From contig NZ_QUBS01000027.1 in assembly GCF_003390925.1 (NCBI RefSeq), positions 182,963-246,962 on the forward strand: a stretch of DNA of 64,000 nt, in the 5' to 3' direction. Shown here piece after piece: positions 19,527 to 28,046 of the stretch. This DNA is from Trinickia diaoshuihuensis. Its GTDB lineage: Bacteria > Pseudomonadota > Gammaproteobacteria > Burkholderiales > Burkholderiaceae. The notes below the pieces were generated by a model. That model was not told the origin of the DNA and did not search any database. It saw only the letters and a program-made list of their open reading frames with translations. The stretch's first letter is position 1, and every line of letters starts with the position of its first letter. Position numbers and translations under genes: made by a program.

Positions 19527-20447
19527 ATGCAAAAACGTCCCCATCTTCCCCCACTCCAAACGTTGCGTGCGTTCGAGGCCGCGGTGCGCCTCGCGAGCTT
19601 CACGCGCGCGGCCGATGAACTCGCGCTGACGCAAGGCGCCGTCAGCCAGCACGTCCGTGCGTTGGAGGCGAGATTGGGCACGCCGCTCTTCTCGCGCGAG
19701 CGCGCCGGTGCGGTGGCGACGCCGCAGGCGTATGAACTCGCGTTGCAAATTCGGCAGGGCCTGAACGTGCTCGAGCGTGCGTTCGATACGCCGGCGCGCG
19801 GCACGGGCCCTAGGCGCGTACGCACGCGCGAATCGACGCGTTTGACGGTCAGCGTATTACCGCCGTTCGCCGATCGCTGGCTGGAACCGCGCCTCGGCCG
19901 TTTCCGGCGCAAATATCCGCACATCGAGTTGGTACTGCGCAAGGAAGCGGCGCTGGCGCGGCTCAACGGCCGCGATGGCGTCGACGTTGCGTTGCGTTAC
20001 GGCCCGGGCGCCTGGCCGGGGCTGCAAGGCGAGCGTTTCATGGAAGAACAGATCTTTCCGGTGATGAGCCCGAACCGCTACGAAGGCGTCCGGCCCCGGC
20101 GCTTGGCCGACCTCGCGCGCTGCATGCTGCTCAAACACCGCGCGCAGCCGTGGGAGCCTTGGTTTCAGGCCGTCGGTCTCGATTTGACGGAACCGCGCGG
20201 CGCGCCGCTGTTCGACGACGCCGGCAGGCTCATCGAGGCGGCGGTACAGGGGCAGGGGATCGCGCTCGCGCGTGCCTCGCTCGTGGAGCGCGAATTGCGC
20301 GAAGGCCGTCTCGTGCGCTTATGGAAGCGGCGCGTAACCGATATTTACGCGCACTTTGTCGTATGGCGCGCCGACGATCCCAAGCGCCTCGCGATCGATG
20401 CACTGCGCGCGTGGCTTCATGACGAGGCAGCGCGCCGTGCACGCTAA
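19527..20447 (+). CDS. LysR family regulator, GcvA-like
   Basis: 306 residues. The opening 'LPPLQTLRAFEAAVRLASFTRAADELALTQGAVSQHVRALE' is typical of the GcvA/AmpR branch of LysR proteins. A substrate-binding domain follows. It is divergent from the glutathione transferase gene and probably regulates it. Its stop overlaps the stop of the converging oxidoreductase gene by four bases. Confidence 0.9.
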   Translation: MQKRPHLPPLQTLRAFEAAVRLASFTRAADELALTQGAVSQHVRALEARLGTPLFSRERAGAVATPQAYELALQIRQGLNVLERAFDTPARGTGPRRVRTRESTRLTVSVLPPFADRWLEPRLGRFRRKYPHIELVLRKEAALARLNGRDGVDVALRYGPGAWPGLQGERFMEEQIFPVMSPNRYEGVRPRRLADLARCMLLKHRAQPWEPWFQAVGLDLTEPRGAPLFDDAGRLIEAAVQGQGIALARASLVERELREGRLVRLWKRRVTDIYAHFVVWRADDPKRLAIDALRAWLHDEAARRAR

Positions 20448-21616
20448 ACGACGTTGCGTTCGACGACGGGACGGTCGTTCAACACCCGATCGAAGCCGAG
20501 CGGCGAAAGGTCGAGCGACACGAATCTTCCTTGCAAGATCAGTTCGGCGACGCCGCGCCCCGTTGCAGGCCCTTGCTGTAATCCGTGACCGCTGAAGCCG
20601 TTCGCGAAGACGCAATTTTCGACGTCGGGGTGATATCCGATGATCGCGTTGTGGTCGAAGACGTTGTACTCGTAATACCCCGACCAAGCATGCTCGACGC
20701 GTAACGCCTCGAACTGCGGCACGCGGTGCGCGAGCGTAGGCCAAATGACGTCGTCGAACAGCGCGTGATCGACTTCGTCGAGCGGCAGGTCGTCGGGGTC
20801 GCGATCCGCGCTCGGCGAGGTGCCGCAAATATAAGTCGTCCCCTCGGGACGGAAATAGACGCCTGTCGGATCGATCAGCAGCGGGCAACGTTCGAGCTTG
20901 GCGGGCGAACTGACGTTGAAGATGCTGCGCCGCCGGGCATGGACCGGCAAGTCGATGCCGAGCATATCGGCCACGTGCCGCGCCCACGGGCCCGCCGCGT
21001 TGACGAGCACGTCGCACGCGAACGTCTCGCCGCTCGCCGTCAGCACTTCACGTACGTGCCGCCCTTCGCGCCGCAGTGCCGTCACGTCGGCGGCGATATA
21101 GCGCGCGCCCAGCGATTGCGCTTTCTTGCGCAACGCCTGCACGAGCCCGTAGCCGTCGAACCAGCCCTCGCCCGATACGCCGTAGGTACCGGCCACGAGG
21201 TCTTCGGTATTGAGCCAGGCAAACGTCTGTTGCAAGGCATCGCGTGGCAAGTAGCGAATGTCGGCGCCGAGCGACGTTTGCAGCGCGTGGTTTTCGCGCA
21301 AGATCGATTCGCCGGCGGGCGTGGCGAGAAAGAGGTATCCGCCCTCGTGCAAATCGATCGAGGGGCGATTCCCATCGACGGCCAAGCGCTCGCCGATCGA
21401 ACGCAGAAATTCGATACCGTAGAGCGACATCTGCACCGACAGCGGTGTCGAAAACTGTTGGCGGATCGAGGCGGCCGAAAGCGCCGAGGAGGCGCGCGCG
21501 TAGCTCGGGTCGCGCTCGATTACCGTCACATCCACGCTCGGGTCGGCGCTGCGCAGAAAGTACGCCACGGCGCTGCCTATGACGCCGCCCCCCACCACTA
21601 CGATCTTCGAAACCAT
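20444..21616 (-). CDS. FAD-dependent oxidoreductase (DAO family)
   Basis: 390 residues. The N-terminal dinucleotide-binding motif 'IVVVGGGVIGSAVAYFL' (GxGxxG at 9-14) and the late 'GYYEYNVFDHNAIIGYHPDVENCVFANGFSGHGLQQGPATGRGVAELI' arrangement identify the DAO (D-amino acid oxidase/sarcosine oxidase) superfamily. The ATG at 21616 has GGAG five bases upstream. Likely substrates are amino or imino acids. It lies downstream of a binding-protein gene in the same direction, but a strong terminator (21639-21669) separates the two. The substrate is not determined. Confidence 0.88.
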   Translation of the reverse strand: MVSKIVVVGGGVIGSAVAYFLRSADPSVDVTVIERDPSYARASSALSAASIRQQFSTPLSVQMSLYGIEFLRSIGERLAVDGNRPSIDLHEGGYLFLATPAGESILRENHALQTSLGADIRYLPRDALQQTFAWLNTEDLVAGTYGVSGEGWFDGYGLVQALRKKAQSLGARYIAADVTALRREGRHVREVLTASGETFACDVLVNAAGPWARHVADMLGIDLPVHARRRSIFNVSSPAKLERCPLLIDPTGVYFRPEGTTYICGTSPSADRDPDDLPLDEVDHALFDDVIWPTLAHRVPQFEALRVEHAWSGYYEYNVFDHNAIIGYHPDVENCVFANGFSGHGLQQGPATGRGVAELILQGRFVSLDLSPLGFDRVLNDRPVVERNVV

Positions 21617-21638
21617 TAGCACTCCAAAGCGAATTGCG

Positions 21639-21669
21639 AAAAAGGCGCGGCGCCCGGGGGCGCCGCGCC
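21639..21669 (-). terminator. intrinsic terminator after the binding-protein gene
   Basis: An 11-bp perfect stem (GGCGCGGCGCC at 21644-21654 with GGCGCCGCGCC at 21659-21669) and a four-base loop. On the minus strand it is followed by a run of five T (A tract at 21639-21643 on plus). It terminates the transcript of 21751-22899 before the oxidoreductase gene. Confidence 0.85.
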
Positions 21670-21696
21670 GTACGGCCGGACCGGGTGCACGCCTGC

Positions 21697-21800
21697 GATC
21701 AGGAGCCGCCCTTCGTCACGACCGTCACGAATTGGCCGCTCTTCACTTGATCAGGAGCCGCCCTTCGTCACGACCGTCACGAATTGGCCGCTCTTCACTT
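21697..21800. repeat. perfect 52-bp tandem duplication at a gene 3' end
   Basis: Bases 21697-21748 and 21749-21800 are identical, base for base. The right copy encodes the last 16 codons plus the TGA stop of the binding-protein gene (minus strand). The left copy lies beyond the stop and is not translated. 52 is not a multiple of three, yet the protein is unaffected because the duplicated unit ends in the stop codon. Confidence 0.95.
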
Positions 21801-22899
21801 GGTACATCGTCGATGAGCCGTTCTTCAGCGAACCGTCGGGATTGAATTCGATGTGACCCGTGATGCCGTCGAAGCTGATGCTTTGCAGCTTCGGACGGTA
21901 GACGTCGGGCTTGGTCGAGCCGGCCGCTTGCATCGCCTTGATCGCCGCCCATGCCGCGTCATAACCGAATGGGGCGTACGAGAGCACGTCGACACCGAAC
22001 TTCTGCTTGAAGCGCTCCGCGAACTTCGCGCCGACCGGCGTGCTCTCCAGCGGACGGCCGTATTCCCAGGCCATCGCGCCTTCCGAGGTGTCGCCCGCGA
22101 GCTTGATGAAATCGATGTCCTTCACGCCGCCGCCGCCGACGTATTGCGCCTTGATGCCGAGCTGCGTCATCTGTTTCATGATGCCCGCGGCTTGCGGATT
22201 GAGCGCCCCAACGAAGATGAGGTCGGGATTCTTCGCCTTGATGTTCGTCAGTTGCGTCTTGAAGTCGGTCGCCTGGTTCGTCGTGTATTCCCGATCGACG
22301 ATATTGCCGCCGTGGGCCTTCGCAGCCTTCACGAATTCATCGGCTTCGCCTTGCCCGAACGCGGTACGGTCGTCGATGACGGCAATGCGCTTGGCCTTCG
22401 TCGTCTCGACGGCGTACACGCCCGCGGTACCCGCGTTTTGCGCGTCGCTCGAAATCACCATGAACACGTTTTTGTAGCCGCGTCCGCTGATGATCGGATT
22501 GGTGGCGGCGGGGTCGATGTCGGGGATACCCGCTTTTTCGTAGAGTTCGGAAGCCGGAATCGTCGTGCCGGAATTGAAGTGGCCGACGACCACCGATACG
22601 CCCTCGTCCACGAGCTTTTGCGCGACTTGCACGCCGACGCGCGGGTCGGCTTGATCGTCTTCCGTGACGAGTTCGAACGAGACCGGTTGACCGGCGATTT
22701 TGACGCCCTGCGCCTTGGCATCGTCGAGCGCCATCTTCACGCCGTTTTCGAGGTCTTTGCCGTAACTCGCATTAGGCCCCGTGAGCGGAGCGGCAAAGCC
22801 GATTTTAACGACGGTATCCGCGCGAGAGGCGAGCGGGGCGAGCGCGAGAAGTGCTCCAACTGCAACTGCGATAGGGCTGAGAGTCTTCGCAAAACGCAT
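21751..22899 (-). CDS. branched-chain amino-acid type ABC transporter substrate-binding protein
   Basis: 382 residues with a signal peptide ending near residue 27 ('LASRA'). The mature start 'VVKIGFAAPLTGPNASYGKDLENGVKMALDDAKA' and the body ('FVGALNPQAAGIMKQMTQLG', 'GYDAAWAAIKAM') are typical of LivJ/LivK periplasmic binding proteins (type I fold). The ATG at 22899 has AAAGGA about nine bases upstream. There are no permease or ATPase genes nearby, so it must work with components encoded elsewhere or serve another role such as chemosensing; the divergent neighbour is a chemoreceptor. The 3' end carries a tandem duplication (see repeat). Confidence 0.92.
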   Translation of the reverse strand: MRFAKTLSPIAVAVGALLALAPLASRADTVVKIGFAAPLTGPNASYGKDLENGVKMALDDAKAQGVKIAGQPVSFELVTEDDQADPRVGVQVAQKLVDEGVSVVVGHFNSGTTIPASELYEKAGIPDIDPAATNPIISGRGYKNVFMVISSDAQNAGTAGVYAVETTKAKRIAVIDDRTAFGQGEADEFVKAAKAHGGNIVDREYTTNQATDFKTQLTNIKAKNPDLIFVGALNPQAAGIMKQMTQLGIKAQYVGGGGVKDIDFIKLAGDTSEGAMAWEYGRPLESTPVGAKFAERFKQKFGVDVLSYAPFGYDAAWAAIKAMQAAGSTKPDVYRPKLQSISFDGITGHIEFNPDGSLKNGSSTMYQVKSGQFVTVVTKGGS

Positions 22900-23394
22900 G
22901 TTGTTTCCTTTGTCGGCAAGCATAAGTGACTGCGATGGCGTGCATGCCGGGTCGCTCGCTTGCCTGCGCGGCGCGCGAGGCTTGGTCGAGGCGGCGGCCG
23001 GTGCACGGCTCTTGTTCGTCGGGTTACGGCGTGTGGCGGGTACCTCCTGCAAGCGCGTGTATTGAACGAACCGCTCAGGCGTGAGAAGCGCCGCTGCGAT
23101 CATTCGGGACGACTATATGGAGCCAATAACGCTCCGTCTTGACCTTTCGCGACGATTCCTGTGCGCATTTCGGCACAGCCGATCGCACCCATCAATCCGG
23201 GGTAATACGCCCGCTATTGCGTTCGCTATTCGTCGTACTCGTCGCATTTTTGCGTCGCAGCGAGACATTCGAAATAAATAGCACTCCGAACAATCCCTAG
23301 CGCACCATGCATCAAGTTTGCACCGCCGCATGCCGTTTACCTGTACGGAGGATCACAAGTCCCCACAGCCAAATTGTCTGAAGGAATCGTTTGC
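22900..23394. other. intergenic region between binding protein and chemoreceptor
   Basis: About 495 bases between two divergent genes. It has lower GC content than its surroundings, particularly around 23200-23300, and must contain both promoters. I see no gene and no convincing operator or repeat in it. Confidence 0.6.
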
Positions 23395-25197
23395 ATGTTT
23401 GCTTCAATACGCGCTCGCGTGCTCGCAGCTTGTCTCGCCATCGTCGTCGGCTCCCTCGTCGTCAATGCAGCACTGAACTTCCTCGTAGTCGACTCGCACG
23501 AAAACGACTCGATCAACAACAACCTCATTGCACTCGCCAACGGACACGATGCCGGCATCGGCGAATGGGTCGCCTCGAAGACGGCCGCCATCCAGGCCTT
23601 GCAGGACATCACGCTAGGGGCGACCGACCCTTCCGCGGAATTCAAACAGGCCATGGCCGCCGGTGGATTCTCGAACGTCTATGCGGGCTATGCCGATAAG
23701 AGCGCGAAGTTCGGCGATCCGGCGGGCATTCCGCCCGGCTACGATCCAACGGCTCGGCCCTGGTACAAACAAGCTGCCGCCGCGGGCAAGCCGGTGGTCA
23801 CGCCGCCTTACGTGGACGCCGGCTCGGGCAAGCTCGTCGTCGCGTTCGCGGTGCCGATCATCCGCGACGGTTCGCTCAAGGCCGTCGTGTCCGGCGACGT
23901 CGCGATGGATAGCGTGATCGCCAACGTCAAGGCCATTCACCCGACTCCGGCCAGTTTCGGCGTCCTCGTGGACGGCGCGGGCGAGATCGTCGCTCACCCC
24001 GATCAGAAGCTCACGCTCAAGCCGATCTCGACGCTCATGCCGAGCATGACCGCCGCGAGCATCGCGTCGCTGCCAGGCGCGGCCGAACCGCTCGAAACCG
24101 TGGCCGATGGCCGCTCGGTGCTGCTGCGCGGCGTGGCCGTGCCCGGCACCGACTGGACGGTAATCGTTGCGCTCGACGAGAGCGAGGCGAAAGCGGGCAT
24201 CCGCTCGTTCCTGACGACCTCGGCGCTCGCGCTCGTCGTGATCGTGGTGTTGGCCGCGCTGATCGTTTCGGCCGTCACCTCGAAGGCATTCAAACGACTG
24301 TCGCAAGTGCGCGATGCGATGGATGCGATCGGTTCGGGCACCGGCGATCTGACGCAGCGTTTGCCGTCCGACGGTCGCGACGAAGTGGCTCAAATCTCGC
24401 GCTCGTTCAATTCGTTCGTCGATAAGCTGCTCGACGTGATGCGCCAGATTCGCGATACGAGCGAGTCGGTGCGCACGGCGGCCGACGAGATCGCGGCGGG
24501 CAACCTCGACTTGTCCGGGCGCACGGAATCGGCGGCGGCCAGCTTGCAGGAAACGGCCGCCTCGATGGAGGAAATCACCTCCACGGTCACGCAGTCGGCC
24601 AGCTCGGCGAAACAAGCGAACGACATGGCCGCGTCGGCTTCGACCGTGGCATCGCGCGGCGGGCAGGTCGTCTCGGAAGTCGTCGCGACGATGGGGACGA
24701 TCGAATCGGCCTCCGGCAAAATCGGCGACATCATCGGCGTGATCGACGGCATCGCGTTCCAGACCAATATCCTCGCCCTGAACGCGGCCGTGGAAGCGGC
24801 GCGCGCGGGCGAGCAGGGCCGCGGTTTCGCGGTGGTGGCGGGCGAGGTGCGCAGTCTGGCCCAGCGCAGCGCGCAGGCGGCCAAGGAAATCAAGTCGCTG
24901 ATCGAATCGACGATCGACAGCGTTTCGTCGGGCTCGAGCCAGGTCAAGCGCGCGGGCGACACGATGACGGAAATCGTCTCCAATGTGTCGAGCGTGACGA
25001 CGATCATGTCGGAGATCACCCACGCGGCCGACGAACAGACCCGCGGCATTCAAGAGGTCAACCGGGCGGTCTCGCAACTCGACGAAATGGTTCAGCAAAA
25101 CGCGGCCCTCGTCGAGCAGTCGGCCGCTGCCGCCGCGGCCTTGCAGACGCAGGCGGTCAACCTCGCCGGGGCGGTCGCGCAGTTCCGCCTCGATTAG
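23395..25197 (+). CDS. methyl-accepting chemotaxis protein with amino-acid-binding dCache domain
   Basis: 600 residues: TM1 about 9-31, a periplasmic double-Cache domain about 35-270, TM2 about 272-295, HAMP, then a long signalling coiled coil with the conserved hairpin tip '[20 protein letters not shown]'. The sensor carries Tyr116, Arg121, Trp123, Tyr124, Tyr139 and Asp168. The residue types and spacing (0, 5, 7, 8, 23, 52) match the published amino-acid-binding motif of dCache_1 receptors such as PctA (Y121, R126, W128, Y129, Y144, D173), so the ligand is very probably an amino acid. The start ATG at 23395 has AAGGA upstream. The C-terminus ('AQFRLD') lacks a CheR-tethering pentapeptide. 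Confidence 0.93.
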   Translation: MFASIRARVLAACLAIVVGSLVVNAALNFLVVDSHENDSINNNLIALANGHDAGIGEWVASKTAAIQALQDITLGATDPSAEFKQAMAAGGFSNVYAGYADKSAKFGDPAGIPPGYDPTARPWYKQAAAAGKPVVTPPYVDAGSGKLVVAFAVPIIRDGSLKAVVSGDVAMDSVIANVKAIHPTPASFGVLVDGAGEIVAHPDQKLTLKPISTLMPSMTAASIASLPGAAEPLETVADGRSVLLRGVAVPGTDWTVIVALDESEAKAGIRSFLTTSALALVVIVVLAALIVSAVTSKAFKRLSQVRDAMDAIGSGTGDLTQRLPSDGRDEVAQISRSFNSFVDKLLDVMRQIRDTSESVRTAADEIAAGNLDLSGRTESAAASLQETAASMEEITSTVTQSASSAKQANDMAASASTVASRGGQVVSEVVATMGTIESASGKIGDIIGVIDGIAFQTNILALNAAVEAARAGEQGRGFAVVAGEVRSLAQRSAQAAKEIKSLIESTIDSVSSGSSQVKRAGDTMTEIVSNVSSVTTIMSEITHAADEQTRGIQEVNRAVSQLDEMVQQNAALVEQSAAAAAALQTQAVNLAGAVAQFRLD

Positions 25198-25199
25198 AC

Positions 25200-26051
25200 C
25201 TAGACCGCGTCGATCGACCATGCGCCCAGCCACTCGCGCGGTTTGGCGATTTCGTCTTGGGTCGCGACGAGTTCGAGCTCGTAGCGGCCCGCGGCGTAAG
25301 TGGCTTTAAGGACCGCATGTACCGCCGACACGGCATGTTCGAAGGCCGTGCGCAGCGAATCGCCGTGCAGACGCCGCGCCACGAACGTGGCGCTCGTGAT
25401 CTCGCCGACGCCGACGGGCTGGCGCGCGAAGGGATATCGCGGGTGTTGGGTCATCCACGCTTCGCGCTCGGTGACGACGAGCAGGTTGACGCGGTCGGCC
25501 GGGCTGTTGCGGTCGACGAGCTGCTTGACGAGGATGACCTGGGGGCCGCCGCGGATGATTTCGCGGCATGCGCGTAGCGCCTCGTCGACGGTTTCGATCG
25601 TCCGTCCAACCAGTTTTTGCAGCGTGTCGTGCGTCGGCGAAAGGCCGTCGGCGATCGCGGGCATCGTCTCCAGCAGGTATTCGTCGACGCTCGCGCCGGC
25701 GCCCGCCCCGATGACGGGCGTGCAAAAGTGCCAGGCCTCGGGGTTCGTTGCCTTCACGGTGCGCACGATATCGATCACCGCCTGCGCGTGCGCCTTCGAC
25801 CCGAGGTAGCCCGAGACGATCGCATCGCAGCGCCTAAGCATGCCGATCGCGCCGATTCCCTCGACGAGTTCGGCCATCTGCGGCGGGTCGATGGCGCTGC
25901 CGGCCCAATGGCCGTATTGCATGTGATTGGAGAACTGCATCGTGTCGAGCGGCCAGACGTTGACGCCCAGCCGCTGCATCGGAAAGACGGCTGCGCTGTT
26001 GCCCGCATGGCCGAAGACCACGTGCGGTTGAATGCTCAAGACGTTTTTCAT
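25200..26051 (-). CDS. PdxY-like pyridoxal kinase homologue with altered active site
   Basis: 283 residues that align along their length with PdxY: '[44 protein letters not shown]', 'GYLGSKA', '[11 protein letters not shown]' and '[16 protein letters not shown]'. PdxY normally phosphorylates pyridoxal in vitamin B6 salvage. Three usually conserved positions differ. The DPVMG-type motif reads 'CTPVIG' (Thr111), the (A/S)PN motif reads '[10 protein letters not shown]' (Thr140), and the catalytic GVGD reads 'PVGVGEITS' (Glu217 for Asp). The loop after residue 115 is also shorter and glycine/alanine-rich. It may be a paralogue with changed or lost activity. It converges with the chemoreceptor gene with two bases between the stops. 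Confidence 0.85.
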   Translation of the reverse strand: MKNVLSIQPHVVFGHAGNSAAVFPMQRLGVNVWPLDTMQFSNHMQYGHWAGSAIDPPQMAELVEGIGAIGMLRRCDAIVSGYLGSKAHAQAVIDIVRTVKATNPEAWHFCTPVIGAGAGASVDEYLLETMPAIADGLSPTHDTLQKLVGRTIETVDEALRACREIIRGGPQVILVKQLVDRNSPADRVNLLVVTEREAWMTQHPRYPFARQPVGVGEITSATFVARRLHGDSLRTAFEHAVSAVHAVLKATYAAGRYELELVATQDEIAKPREWLGAWSIDAV

Positions 26052-26761
26052 GATGAGTTTGCTCGCGTGAAGCGCCACGGCTCCAATCGGCGGCGCAACC
26101 GGTTCCGGCCATGCGACGCCGCGCCGCCCGCAGCCCGGTATTTGCAAGATACATGAGTTGTTGCGTCGCGTCATCGGGCGCCTCCAGCATGCCGCGGGCC
26201 CGCTCGTCCGGGCGGCTTCGCCGAAAGCGCCCCAACGGTCTCCATAAGGCCGCGGTTGGCGCGCGGGCGGCGGAGCGGCCGTTGCTTGCATCCGACGAAA
26301 TCGGGCCGTACCGCGCCGCCTCCTAAGCGTATTCCCGCATGCACTGCTACAATTGCCTGTTTCCGAAGTTTACAAAGCGAGCTGACGGCTTTCCGCGGGC
26401 CGGTTCGACGGCGCCTCAGGGCGTGTCGCTTCAGCGCGCTTCGTGTTCGTTTCGCCTCGCATCAGACAAGTTGAGCGCGCGATAGCGCACGGTCCTCGAG
26501 CCGGCCCCGTAGCCTGTCGCATACCGGTTCCCGGGTGCGCCGAGGTCCGTTGTCGTTGTCTATATGTGCGGCACGCGAACATCCACGCGACATGAAAGCG
26601 GGTGGTGCGCAAGCCGCGGCAGGCTTGGCGCCGCACGTCGAGAAGAACGAAGGAGTAGCGAACGTGCCAGCAAGCGTCTCATCGAACGGGTTGCCCGTGC
26701 GCCGCGCCTACGCGGCCGCCGGTGCCCTCACGGCGCGCTCGGCCGGTAAAGGCGGTGTCCG
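26052..26761. other. intergenic region upstream of hpnI
   Basis: About 710 bases between divergent pdxY-like and hpnI genes. A TACAAT at 26348-26353 could be a -10 element, but no good -35 is seen. A 57-codon frame (26592-26765, ATG start) ends in a four-base ATGA overlap with hpnI; its Ala/Gly/Arg-rich sequence has no recognisable feature and I do not call it a gene. Otherwise nothing is evident. Confidence 0.5.
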
Positions 26762-27952
26762 ATGACCGTTTCGGCTAGCTCGCTCTGGGACTGGCTGCTG
26801 ATCGGCCTGTGTTGCATCGCGACGGCCTATGTCGTCGTGGCCGCGCTGGCGCTGCCGTCGGCGCGCTCGCTCGTCAAGCGTGCGTCGAACGACGGCCGCG
26901 GCGGCGCACGCCGGTCCGCCGCGGCCGTGAGCGTGCTCAAGCCGCTGTGCGGCGCGGAGCCGCGGCTTTACGAAAACCTTTCGACGTTCTGCGAGCAGAC
27001 GCATCCTTGCTATCAATTGCTGTTCGGCGTGTCGTCGTCCGCCGACCCGGCGATCGCGGTCGTGCGGCGCTTGCAGGCGGCGTATCCGGAGCGCGACATT
27101 GCGCTCGTCGTCGATTCGCGCGTGCACGGACATAATCTGAAGGTCAGCAATCTAATCAACCTGGCGGCGCGGGCCAAGCATCCGCTGATCGTCCTGGCCG
27201 ATAGCGACATCGCCGTGGGGCGCGATTATTTGGAGGCGGTGACGGCGCCGCTGGCCGATCCGAAGGTGGGCATCGTGACCTGCTTGTATCACGCGAAAAG
27301 CGTGGGCGGATTCTGGACGCGCATCGGCGCTCAATTCATCAACGAGTGGTTCGCCCCCTCGGTGCGCATCGCGCACGCCGGCGGTTCGCGCAGTTTCGGG
27401 TTCGGCGCGACGCTCGCGCTGCGCTCGAGCGTGTTGTCCGACATCGGCGGTTTCGACGCGCTCAAGGATTGCCTGGCCGACGACTACTGGCTCGCCGAAT
27501 ATACGCGCAGGCGCGGGATGACGACCGTGCTTTCGGAAGTCGTGGTCGATACCGACGTCATCGAGCCCGATTTCAGCACGCTGTGGCTGCGCGAAACGCG
27601 CTGGTTGCGCACGATTCGTTCGATCAATCCGCTCGGCTTCGCCTTCTTGTTCATCACGTTCACGTTTCCTTGGGTGCTGGCCGGCGCGCTGCTGGCCCTG
27701 CATGGCCAGGCGGGCGGGCGCGAGGCGGTACTGGCCGCTTCCACCGCGCTGGGCGTGTGCGCGCGCATCGGCTTGCATGCGCGGGCGTCGCGCGAGCGCG
27801 GCGAGTTCTGGCGCGATTTGCCGCTCGTGCCGCTGCGCGACGCGTTGCTGGCCGCGCAATGGTTCGTCGCCGCGTTCGGCTCGCACGTCGTCTGGCGCGG
27901 TGCGCGCATGCCCGTGGTGGCTCGCGTGGCCGAGGGGTCGGACGGGTCCTGA
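26762..27952 (+). CDS. hpnI: hopanoid glycosyltransferase HpnI
   Basis: HpnI adds an N-acetylglucosamine unit to bacteriohopanetetrol on the way to the cyclitol or glucosamine-carrying hopanoids of the membrane. 396 residues: an N-terminal TM about 10-30, then a GT2 ceramide-glucosyltransferase-like domain ('AAVSVLKPLCGAEPRLYENL', D-S-D at 147-149, Asp240/Asp241, and 'RETRWLRTI' as the (Q/R)xxRW motif at 277-281), then two C-terminal hydrophobic segments after 290. It is followed in the same direction by hpnJ, hpnK and hpnL. The start at 26762 has only a modest ribosome binding site (AAAGGCGG). Confidence 0.93.
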   Translation: MTVSASSLWDWLLIGLCCIATAYVVVAALALPSARSLVKRASNDGRGGARRSAAAVSVLKPLCGAEPRLYENLSTFCEQTHPCYQLLFGVSSSADPAIAVVRRLQAAYPERDIALVVDSRVHGHNLKVSNLINLAARAKHPLIVLADSDIAVGRDYLEAVTAPLADPKVGIVTCLYHAKSVGGFWTRIGAQFINEWFAPSVRIAHAGGSRSFGFGATLALRSSVLSDIGGFDALKDCLADDYWLAEYTRRRGMTTVLSEVVVDTDVIEPDFSTLWLRETRWLRTIRSINPLGFAFLFITFTFPWVLAGALLALHGQAGGREAVLAASTALGVCARIGLHARASRERGEFWRDLPLVPLRDALLAAQWFVAAFGSHVVWRGARMPVVARVAEGSDGS

Positions 27953-28046
27953 GCGCAGCCGTATTCGTATTTCGCGGTCGGCCGTTCTCGCGCGGCCGTC
28001 GTCTTAACAACATTTGCTTCACCTATAGGTTGCCGGAGCTTCATTC

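Noticed and set aside
26592..26765. 57-codon frame ending in an ATGA overlap with hpnI
   Set aside because: The overlap is suggestive, but the sequence is Ala/Gly/Arg-rich without features and has no good ribosome binding site.
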